From NCBI GenBank assembly GCA_009668225.1, contig WJYK01000014.1:50876-114875 (forward strand): a stretch of DNA of 64,000 nucleotides, in the 5' to 3' direction. Of this stretch, positions 39,271-47,324 are shown piece by piece. This DNA is from Enterobacteriaceae bacterium RIT693. GTDB taxonomy: Bacteria; Pseudomonadota; Gammaproteobacteria; Enterobacterales; Enterobacteriaceae. The stretch's first letter is position 1; the number at the start of each line of letters is the position of its first letter. The position numbers and the translations under genes are program-made. The notes below the pieces were generated by a model that worked only from the letters and a program-made list of their open reading frames with translations, had not been told where the DNA came from and made no database searches.

Positions 39271-41703
39271 ATGAGTGTTTCAGCACCAGCAGGGACGCCG
39301 GTTCGTCAACTGCACAAGTTTGGGGGCAGCAGTCTTGCCGATGTGAAATGTTATCTGCGCGTAGCGGGTATCATGACCGAGTATTCCAGACCGGGTGACA
39401 TGATGGTGGTTTCGGCCGCCGGTAGTACCACTAACCAGTTGATTAACTGGCTCAAATTGAGCCAGAGTGACAGACTTTCCGCGCATCAGGTACAGCAGAC
39501 GTTGCGTCGCTATCAGAGTGACCTCATCGGCGGACTGCTGCCGCCGGAAATCGCCGACGGCCTGATTGCTGATTTTATCCGCGACCTGGAACGCCTTGCT
39601 GGCCTACTGGACGGCAAAGTGACCGACGCGGTCTACGCCGAGGTTGTTGGGCACGGTGAAGTTTGGTCGGCACGCCTGATGTCTGCTGTGTTAAATCACC
39701 TGGGCGTTGAGGCTGCATGGCTGGACGCCCGTGATTTTATGCGTGCTGAACGTGCGGCTCAGCCACAGGTTGATGAGGGCCGTTCCTGGCCGCTATTGCA
39801 AAACTTGCTTGCCCAGCATCCGAATAAACGCCTGGTGGTGACCGGCTTCATCTGCAGTAACGAGGCGGGTGAAACCGTGCTGCTGGGCCGTAACGGCTCT
39901 GACTACTCGGCGACGCAAATTGGCGCACTGGCTGGCGTTTCTCGCGTGACTATCTGGAGCGACGTTGCCGGTGTTTACAGCGCCGATCCGCGCAAGGTTA
40001 AAGATGCCTGCCTGTTACCACTGCTGCGTCTCGATGAAGCTAGCGAACTGGCACGCCTTGCGGCACCCGTGCTGCACGCGCGTACTTTGCAGCCGGTGTC
40101 CGGGAGCGATATCGATCTTCAACTGCGCTGCAGTTACTCGCCTGAACAGGGCTCCACGCGAATCGAGCGCGTGCTGGCCTCTGGCACAGGCGCCCGCATT
40201 GTTACCAGCCACGACGATGTCTGCTTGATCGAATATCAGGTGCCGTCGCATCAGGACTTTAAGCTGGCGCAAAAAGAGCTGGATTTGATCCTCAAGCGTG
40301 GCCAGGTACGCCCGCTGTCGATTGGCGTGCATCCGGACCGTAACCTACTCCAGCTTTGCTATACCTCGGAAGTTGCAAACAGCGTGCTGCTGCTTCTCCA
40401 GGAGGCCGGTTTGCAGGGTGAACTGCGCCTGCGTGAAGGGCTCGCACTGGTGGCGATGGTGGGGGCGGGCGTTTGCCGTAACCCACTGCATAGCCACCGT
40501 TTTTGGCAGCAGCTAAAAGATCACCCTGTGGAGTTCATCTGGCAGTCCGAAGACGGCATTAGCCTGGTTGCCGTGCTGCGCGTTGGCCCAACGGAAAGCC
40601 TGATTCAGGGCTTACACAAGTCGCTGTTTCGCGCTGAAAAGCGTATTGGTCTGATGCTGTTTGGTAAAGGCAATATCGGTTCCCGTTGGCTTGAACTGTT
40701 TGCGCGTGAGCAAGAGATTCTTTCCGCCCGTACCGGTTTTGAGTTTGTCCTGGCCGGGGTCGTGGACAGCAGCCGCAGCTTACTGAACTACGAAGGACTG
40801 GATGCCAGCCGTGCGTTGGCTTTTTTCAATGATGAGGCCGTCCAGCAGGATGAAGAGTCGCTCTTCCTGTGGATGCGGGCCCATCCTTATGATGATTTAG
40901 TGGTTCTGGATGTGACCGCCAGTGAACAGCTTGCGGATCAGTACCTCGACTTCGCCAGTCATGGCTTCCATGTGATCAGTGCCAACAAGCTCGCCGGTGC
41001 GGGAAATGGCCATAAATATCGCCAGATCCGCGATGCGTTTGAGAAAACGGGGCGCCATTGGTTGTATAACGCAACGGTTGGTGCGGGCCTGCCGGTTAAC
41101 CATACGGTGCGTGACCTGCGCGATAGCGGAGACGCGATTTTGGCTATTAGCGGTATTTTCTCCGGTACGCTCTCCTGGCTGTTCCTGCAGTTTGACGGTA
41201 CGGTGCCTTTTACCGAGCTTGTGGACCAGGCCTGGCAGCAGGGGCTAACCGAGCCGGATCCTCGCGTCGACCTTTCCGGTAAAGACGTGATGCGTAAGCT
41301 GGTGATTCTGGCCCGCGAAGCGGGTTATGACATCGAGCCGGATCAGGTTCGCGTAGAGTCTTTAGTGCCTGCCGGCTGCGAAGGGGGGTCCATTGATCAC
41401 TTCTTCGAAAACGGCGATGAGCTGAACGAGCAAATGGTTCAGCGTCTGGAGGCCGCGCAGGAAATGGGGCTGGTACTGCGTTATGTGGCGCGCTTTGACG
41501 CCAATGGTAAAGCACGCGTCGGCGTTGAAGCCGTGCGTCCAGAGCATCCGCTCGCTGCACTGCTACCGTGTGATAACGTTTTTGCCATTGAAAGCCGTTG
41601 GTACCGTGACAACCCGCTGGTGATCCGTGGGCCGGGTGCCGGACGCGATGTTACCGCCGGGGCGATCCAGTCTGATTTAAATCGCCTGGCGCAGCTGCTG
41701 TAG
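39271..41703 (+). CDS. metL: Bifunctional aspartokinase II / homoserine dehydrogenase II
   Basis: An 810-residue fusion enzyme that catalyses the first and third steps from aspartate to homoserine. The kinase part opens with HKFGGSSLAD and has LGRNGSDYSATQIGALAG; the dehydrogenase begins near residue 460 with LMLFGKGNIGSRWLEL and contains SANKLAGAG and NATVGAGLPV. MetL is not feedback-inhibited; expression is controlled by MetJ. Operon metBL. Confidence 0.98.
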   Translation: MSVSAPAGTPVRQLHKFGGSSLADVKCYLRVAGIMTEYSRPGDMMVVSAAGSTTNQLINWLKLSQSDRLSAHQVQQTLRRYQSDLIGGLLPPEIADGLIADFIRDLERLAGLLDGKVTDAVYAEVVGHGEVWSARLMSAVLNHLGVEAAWLDARDFMRAERAAQPQVDEGRSWPLLQNLLAQHPNKRLVVTGFICSNEAGETVLLGRNGSDYSATQIGALAGVSRVTIWSDVAGVYSADPRKVKDACLLPLLRLDEASELARLAAPVLHARTLQPVSGSDIDLQLRCSYSPEQGSTRIERVLASGTGARIVTSHDDVCLIEYQVPSHQDFKLAQKELDLILKRGQVRPLSIGVHPDRNLLQLCYTSEVANSVLLLLQEAGLQGELRLREGLALVAMVGAGVCRNPLHSHRFWQQLKDHPVEFIWQSEDGISLVAVLRVGPTESLIQGLHKSLFRAEKRIGLMLFGKGNIGSRWLELFAREQEILSARTGFEFVLAGVVDSSRSLLNYEGLDASRALAFFNDEAVQQDEESLFLWMRAHPYDDLVVLDVTASEQLADQYLDFASHGFHVISANKLAGAGNGHKYRQIRDAFEKTGRHWLYNATVGAGLPVNHTVRDLRDSGDAILAISGIFSGTLSWLFLQFDGTVPFTELVDQAWQQGLTEPDPRVDLSGKDVMRKLVILAREAGYDIEPDQVRVESLVPAGCEGGSIDHFFENGDELNEQMVQRLEAAQEMGLVLRYVARFDANGKARVGVEAVRPEHPLAALLPCDNVFAIESRWYRDNPLVIRGPGAGRDVTAGAIQSDLNRLAQLL

Positions 41704-41715
41704 TTTACTTCTCTA

Positions 41716-41744
41716 CGCGCTCTTCTCCTTCCGGGGAGAGCGCG
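41716..41744 (+). terminator. Hairpin after metL
   Basis: CGCGCTC / GAGCGCG with additional inner pairs (CTCC / GGGG), 13 bases after the metL stop, followed by a short T tract. Probably the metBL terminator. Confidence 0.6.
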
Positions 41745-41865
41745 CTTTCCTGAGTTCATCATTTCTCTCTATCCTGAATAAATTTCACATCGAGTGATAA
41801 TTCCTCCACTTTTTGTGGCGATATTTTTATTGACGCCCCACGTCTTTTCGGTCATCTTTCTATCT

Positions 41866-41881
41866 GGACGTCTAAACGTCT
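41866..41881. promoter_or_regulatory. MetJ boxes upstream of metF
   Basis: GGACGTCT followed directly by AAACGTCT, each six of eight against AGACGTCT; weaker units may flank them. They lie 56 bases before metF. Confidence 0.8.
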
Positions 41882-41927
41882 GGGTGGCAGTAAGCACAAC
41901 AACACACGATAATGATGCGATTGATGA

Positions 41928-42827
<900 letters not shown>

Positions 42828-42844
42828 GCATTGATTTCACATAA

Positions 42845-42878
42845 AAAAAGCCCCGTTCATCTGTGAGTGGGGCTTTTT
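42845..42878. terminator. metF / eptC bidirectional terminator
   Basis: AAAAAGCCCC / GGGGCTTTTT, 10-bp stem with a 14-base loop, between converging genes. A and T runs on either side suit both directions. Confidence 0.88.
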
Positions 42879-42897
42879 ACTTTATGGGCTAAAGGCG

Positions 42898-44631
42898 TTA
42901 CTGATTGCTGCCGCTATCGCCGTAAGGCAGCGAATCGTAATCTCTCAGCGCCTTCTTCTCATATGGATTACCAATCCAGCGAGTAGCTTCAACGAACTGC
43001 GGGCTTGTAATCGCGCGGGTCGCGTCATAGCCGTCGTAGGTCAAGCCAGCTAGATCGGACCAGGTATGAATAAGCTCAGAGCTACTGTATTTGCGGTTCA
43101 CGTCGCCGGAGAAGTCACGCGGGTGCGCCTGCTGCCACGTCGGTGATGTCCACAGAATAAACGGTATGGTGTACATATGGCGCGTCGGGCTGCTTTCGTT
43201 ACGACCCTGAGTCTGGTGCGGTGCGGTGTCGTATACCTCTTCTCCATGGTCGGAGAAGTAGAGCAGGAAACCGTTAGGATCGCTGGCTTTAAAATCGTTA
43301 ATCAGCGTTGAGACCACATGATCGTTAAACAGGTTCGCATTATCGTAGCTGTTGTACGCTTCCTGCTGATCTTTGCTTAGACCTGCGGGTAAATCATCGG
43401 TTTTACCGTCAAATTTTCCCCAGTTTTCCGGATAGCGGAAGTCGTAGCGAATGTGCGTTCCCAGCAGATGCACAATGATAAATTTCTTCGGTGCCGGATC
43501 GGCCAGCACTTCTTTAAATGGCGCCAGTACGTTGGTGTCATACTCGCGAGCGCTCTGGGTGCGCTGTTGGTTCATATAGTATTGTTTGTCGGTCTGCTTC
43601 GAAAATACCGTCAACATGGTGTTGCGCTCGGTCATCGTCTGCTGGTTAGTTATCCAGAAAGACTTATAGCCAGCCTGCTTCATCATGTTCATTAACGACG
43701 GTTTGGTCAGGTACAGATCCGGATTTTTTTCATCCGCGAACGTCAGCGCCTGCTGCAGAATTTCAATGGTGTAAGGACGAGAGGTGACGACGTCATTAAA
43801 GACCGTCATCTGCGGGTCGGTCTTATGAAGCTCGTCTAATTCAGGCGTTGTTTTGCGATGATAGCCATACAGGCTCATGCGCCCACGTTGAGTGGACTCA
43901 CCGATCACTAATACCAGCGTGCGCGGTGCGTTACCGGAGGCATCTTTCAGATTAGCCAACGGTGCAAGCGCATTGTTAGAGCTAAGCATGCTATTCAGGC
44001 TGTCCAACTGCTGGCGATATTCGGTATAGGCGACAATGAACTGCCATGGTGCGGCGGGCTCAAGGCGAGAAGAGATGCTTGAGAACGAATCACCGATGCT
44101 GCGTTTATTGATAAGCCACTCTTTGCCGACAGGGTTCAGTACCAGGCCGAACAGAATGGCGAAGGAGACCAGCCAGCGCCAGGGGTTTGGAATATAAACC
44201 GGGCGCAGGCGCGTCCACAGAAATATTGCCACCAGCGTATAAGCAAGCGTAATCAGCAAGAGTTTGAGGCTGAAATACTGGCTCAGGTATTCGCTGGCCT
44301 CGTTGGCATTTGTCTCGAACATCACAAACAGGACGCTTTGTGAAAACTCCTGTCCGTAAACCACGTAGTAACCCAGCGCTGCAATAGAAGCGGCCCACAA
44401 GACTATGCCAATCAATGCGGCAATAATGCGCGTACGCTGTGGGAACAGGAAAACCGGGATAAACCAAAGGGAGCTAAACAGCAGGGAGTCACGAAGTCCG
44501 GTGGTGCCGCTGTATCCTGTTGCTAATATGGCAATCTGCAGAACGGATGAAAAGTACCAAAAATAGAGCAAAACCCATCCAAGGGCTTTTAAGCTGAACT
44601 TGCGTCCAGACTGGTGCGATGTGAGGTGCAT
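42898..44631 (-). CDS. eptC: LPS core heptose-I phosphoethanolamine transferase EptC
   Basis: A 577-residue inner-membrane enzyme (also cptA/yijP) that adds phosphoethanolamine to heptose I of the LPS core, linking it to the waa genes at the start of the window. Five N-terminal TM helices (about 18-170) precede a periplasmic sulfatase-fold domain. The nucleophile Thr lies in LVLVIGESTQRGRMSLYGY; metal residues lie in LLGTHIRYDFRYP and YFSDHGEEVYD. Length equals E. coli EptC. Confidence 0.96.
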   Translation of the reverse strand: MHLTSHQSGRKFSLKALGWVLLYFWYFSSVLQIAILATGYSGTTGLRDSLLFSSLWFIPVFLFPQRTRIIAALIGIVLWAASIAALGYYVVYGQEFSQSVLFVMFETNANEASEYLSQYFSLKLLLITLAYTLVAIFLWTRLRPVYIPNPWRWLVSFAILFGLVLNPVGKEWLINKRSIGDSFSSISSRLEPAAPWQFIVAYTEYRQQLDSLNSMLSSNNALAPLANLKDASGNAPRTLVLVIGESTQRGRMSLYGYHRKTTPELDELHKTDPQMTVFNDVVTSRPYTIEILQQALTFADEKNPDLYLTKPSLMNMMKQAGYKSFWITNQQTMTERNTMLTVFSKQTDKQYYMNQQRTQSAREYDTNVLAPFKEVLADPAPKKFIIVHLLGTHIRYDFRYPENWGKFDGKTDDLPAGLSKDQQEAYNSYDNANLFNDHVVSTLINDFKASDPNGFLLYFSDHGEEVYDTAPHQTQGRNESSPTRHMYTIPFILWTSPTWQQAHPRDFSGDVNRKYSSSELIHTWSDLAGLTYDGYDATRAITSPQFVEATRWIGNPYEKKALRDYDSLPYGDSGSNQ

Positions 44632-44723
44632 ACTCTTGCCTGTGCTAAAAAATTGTCATTAACCGTAATGAGAAAACCTTAAGTAAGCCTTAGTTATGTA
44701 CGCTACGGTGGCTTTTATTGACG

Positions 44724-44753
44724 AAAAGAGTCATCCCGAAATGGATGACTTTT
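44724..44753. terminator. Bidirectional hairpin upstream of eptC
   Basis: AGTCATCC-CGAAAT-GGATGACT, 8-bp stem preceded by an A run and followed by a T run. A possible terminator insulating eptC from rightward or leftward reading. Confidence 0.55.
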
Positions 44754-45203
44754 GAGCGCAATATAGAAAATGTGGCAGCATAATGACAGCGAAAATTTGC
44801 GCGGGTTCGTAGAAAAATAAAACCCGGGCTAAACGGCGAAGATATTTACCTCAAAACGGTGCAGCAGGCGCCTGAAGCCTGGTTTTCAGCAGCACTGAAC
44901 TTTCGTTCCTGCCGATGGATGTATGAAATAAAAACGGAGTTATTTTGGTCCACTCATTCTCTCTGTATTTATTCATTAGCAAGGTTATTAATAAGTGAGT
45001 CTCATCAGTCTTTGATGTTATTTTTCTTATTAATTTAAGGGTGTTGCATTTCTCCAGGGGCGAAGTCAGGAGAAGAAGGGGGAATCATTAGTTTCGGCTT
45101 TTCCGGCGATTAGAAAATCACCACCAATGTTATTCTTACGGATATTAAAAGCGACCATGTTATGTCGCAGATAAGCGTAAAAACCCCTCCAATGCAGTGA
45201 AAT

Positions 45204-45220
45204 TATCCACTGAGTGGATA
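45204..45220. promoter_or_regulatory. 17-bp palindrome upstream of the porin-like gene
   Basis: TATCCACT-G-AGTGGATA, 8-bp perfect arms, 45 bases before the ATG. Its position suits an operator, or a 5' UTR hairpin. I do not recognise the cognate regulator. Confidence 0.5.
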
Positions 45221-45265
45221 TTTCTTTGCTTATTTTTGCACTGATACGTCCTTCCGGAATCAACA

Positions 45266-46474
45266 ATGAAATTTTCTACAATAATGCGTAGCCTGGCGAT
45301 CGCAGGGCTGACGACGAATGTCTCTTTTGCGCTAGCCGCAAGCAATGGATTTGATGCCCGCCAGTCCGCAATGGGGGGGGCCGGCGTCGCCGCCGCTAAA
45401 TATGGCTCCGCATCTCTTGTTAACCCCGCCTTACTCGCAAAATCGGCACTAAACGAGAAGGTCGCACTGACAGCACCAGCCCTGGGCGGGCTTGTACGCG
45501 ATTCCGGCAACCTGATCGATCGTTTTGATGATGTTAAGCACGCCTGGAGAACGCTGGACAAGGCGCTGGATTCGGGCGATGCACCTCTTGCCGCCGCAGA
45601 GCTAAATGAAATTTTCACCGATATTTCCAGTAAGAAAAACGCGAGCGCGAACCTGAGTGTGGCAATCGCTCTGGCAATCCCGAATGACACGCTCCCTGTC
45701 GCACTATCGATTAACACATGGGCGCAAGGCGCGGTTCGTGCTCAGGTTAGCGACAGCGACCTGGAATTTCTTGAAGGTGTAAGCAACGGCTCTATTATTC
45801 CGACTAAAAAAGATCTGGAGAGCCTGACCTCACGTGCTGAAGGCATGGCGGCAATGGTCACCGACTATGGTGTTTCGTTGGCGCATGCTTTTACTCTGGG
45901 GTCTGTGCCTGTGGGGGTCGGCGTAACGCCTAAAGTTCAGCGTATCGAGACATGGAACTACAAGGTTGCGATCAATAACTTTAATTCATCTGACCTGCGT
46001 GGCAAGGATTGGCATAGCCAGACCGTCAGCGGCAACGTCGATGTGGGCGTTTATGCTGATCTGACGCCTGACTGGACGGTGGCGCTGTCTGCACAAAACC
46101 TGATAGAAAATCGTGTGATGACGCGGGAAGTGGAGGGCAACCAGGCAGCATTTGTTATTCGTCCCCAGGCTGCAGTTGGTACGGCGTGGCATAAAGGACC
46201 GGTCACTCTGACGACCGATTTTGATCTGACGCCGCTCAGTGGTTTTGCCGGCATTGATAAGCATCAGTATGCCGCCGCCGGGGCTGAACTGGCAATGGCG
46301 AGCTGGGCGCAAGTTCGTGCGGGTTATCGGGTAGATATGCGCGGTAACGATCACCGGATAGTCACTGCGGGTATTGGCCTGACGCCGGGAGATAATGTGC
46401 AGTTTGATTTAACGGCAATGGCGGGGCGTATGCGTACCATTGGTGGCGTTGCACAGCTAACCTTCCTGTTCTGA
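45266..46474 (+). CDS. TraF-like outer-membrane beta-barrel protein
   Basis: A 402-residue exported protein resembling the chromosomal 'conjugal transfer TraF' family (TraF_2, FadL-like barrel). The signal peptide ends at about ALA-ASN (residue 24-25). FDARQSAMGGAGVAAAKYGSASLVNPAL near the start (in pieces) is the family signature; alternating strands follow (VPVGVGVTPKVQ, GVYADLTPDWTVALSAQNL, VRAGYRVDM). It ends in LTFLF, a C-terminal Phe as used for BAM-dependent insertion. No conjugation genes are nearby, so a transfer role is unlikely. Function unknown. Confidence 0.78.
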   Translation: MKFSTIMRSLAIAGLTTNVSFALAASNGFDARQSAMGGAGVAAAKYGSASLVNPALLAKSALNEKVALTAPALGGLVRDSGNLIDRFDDVKHAWRTLDKALDSGDAPLAAAELNEIFTDISSKKNASANLSVAIALAIPNDTLPVALSINTWAQGAVRAQVSDSDLEFLEGVSNGSIIPTKKDLESLTSRAEGMAAMVTDYGVSLAHAFTLGSVPVGVGVTPKVQRIETWNYKVAINNFNSSDLRGKDWHSQTVSGNVDVGVYADLTPDWTVALSAQNLIENRVMTREVEGNQAAFVIRPQAAVGTAWHKGPVTLTTDFDLTPLSGFAGIDKHQYAAAGAELAMASWAQVRAGYRVDMRGNDHRIVTAGIGLTPGDNVQFDLTAMAGRMRTIGGVAQLTFLF

Positions 46475-46516
46475 TCGCCACAAAAAACCCCGCCGGATGG
46501 CGCAATGCCGATCAGT

Positions 46517-46542
46517 TAAGGATCGGTTGACCGATCCTTAAA
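46517..46542 (+). repeat. Hairpin just inside the IS left end
   Basis: TTAAGGATCGGT-TG-ACCGATCCTTAA, perfect 12-bp arms. IS elements of this kind use such a structure to limit transposase expression from outside transcripts. Confidence 0.75.
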
Positions 46543-46585
46543 CTGCTGCACTATAACGGCTTCCACAACAGGGAGCCGTTTTCTT

Positions 46586-47280
46586 ATGCCGCTTCTTAAT
46601 GACCTGCTCGATTTTAGCGACCATCCCCTTTTGCCTCCGCCTTCTGCACAGATGTTTGCAGAACATCTTCCCGCTGAGTGGATACAGCACTGCCTGACAC
46701 TCTCTGAGCACGCAACCGTTCGCCGTCGGCGCCTGCCGGGGGATATAGTTATCTGGATGGTCGTGGCAATGGCCTTTTTCCGTAATGAGCCGATTACCGA
46801 TGTGGTTTGTCGTCTGAACCTGAGCGCCGATGGCGACGCCGGCATGAACCTGCTGGCCCGCAGCGCTGTCACCCAGGCACGCCCCGCTATAAAGCAAAAG
46901 ATGTGGCAGAGCTTTACCACTCACGGTGGGAAATCGAAGTCGGGTTCAGAAACCTGAAAAGTAGCCTGCTGGAGCAGGAGGTGTGGGGCATGTTGCTGGC
47001 CTATAACCTGATACGTCGTGAGGCGACAAGGGCCGCGGAGAAACACAAAAAAGCGCCCTCAGAAATGAGCTTTAAGTTCGCTTTCCAGTTTATCGCGACG
47101 GAAATGATAGTGCTGGGAAATACGGTATCACCGGGGACAATCCCGAAACGACTGGAGCCCCTGCGGGGGAATCTGGAAGCGGTGTTCATAAAAAAACGCC
47201 CCCGACCATCAAGGCCGGGGGCAGTTAAGATGTCAAAAACCCGTTATCCGGTGAACGCCTATGCCGCTCCGCTTAAGTGA
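46586..47280 (+). pseudogene. Transposase of IS4 family (broken by deletion)
   Basis: The first part (from ATG 46586) reads MPLLNDLLDFSDHPLL ... RRRRLPGDIVIWMVV ... LARSAVTQAR in one frame. From about 46876 the sequence jumps to the C-terminal part in another frame (YKAKDVAELYHSRWEIEVGFR ... MSKTRYPVNAYAAPLK). About 200 residues of the DDE core are missing, leaving only the region around the last catalytic Glu (YREK-like HSRWEIEVGFRNLK). A second in-frame loss of about 15 residues seems to follow KSSLLEQEVWG. It cannot encode an active transposase. Confidence 0.88.
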
Positions 47281-47324
47281 ACGGCATTGCGCCAGGGCGG
47301 GGTTTCAGCGAGACTAAAAAAGCA

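Larger units (their letters stand above)
44632..45265. other. AT-rich intergenic region eptC to porin-like gene
   Basis: 634 bases without a credible gene. It holds the eptC promoter on one side and that of the porin-like gene on the other. The central part (about 44930-45055) is strongly AT-rich with TTATTAATTTAA-type tracts, as often bound by H-NS. A hairpin lies at 44724-44753 and a palindrome at 45204-45220. A 66-codon minus-strand frame at 45066-45266 lacks any recognisable feature and is not called. Confidence 0.5.
46504..47288 (+). mobile_element. IS4-family element, internally deleted remnant
   Basis: The left end AATGCCGATCAGTTAAG (46504-46520) and the right end CTTAAGTGAACGGCATT (47272-47288) are imperfect terminal inverted repeats like those of IS4. 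The element is only 785 bases, against about 1.4 kb for complete family members. The flanks share GCGC on both sides, too short for the 10-13 base duplication expected, so the target duplication is unclear or decayed. Confidence 0.85.
46482..47305. terminator. ppc / porin-gene terminator split by an IS insertion
   Basis: The left arm AAACCCCGCC (46485-46494) and the right arm GGCGGGGTTT (47296-47305) are perfect complements but stand 801 bases apart. On the minus strand the pair would form a 10-bp stem ending in GGGGTTTTTT, a normal terminator for ppc. The IS4-type element at 46504-47288 sits in what would be the loop. Confidence 0.7.

Noticed and set aside
45066..45266. 66-codon minus-strand frame in the AT-rich gap
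   Set aside because: No recognisable domain, start at the very first base of the opposing gene, no ribosome site; probably chance.
46495..47295. Target-site duplication of the IS element
   Set aside because: Only GCGC is shared on both flanks, and it may be chance; IS4 relatives produce 10-13 bases.
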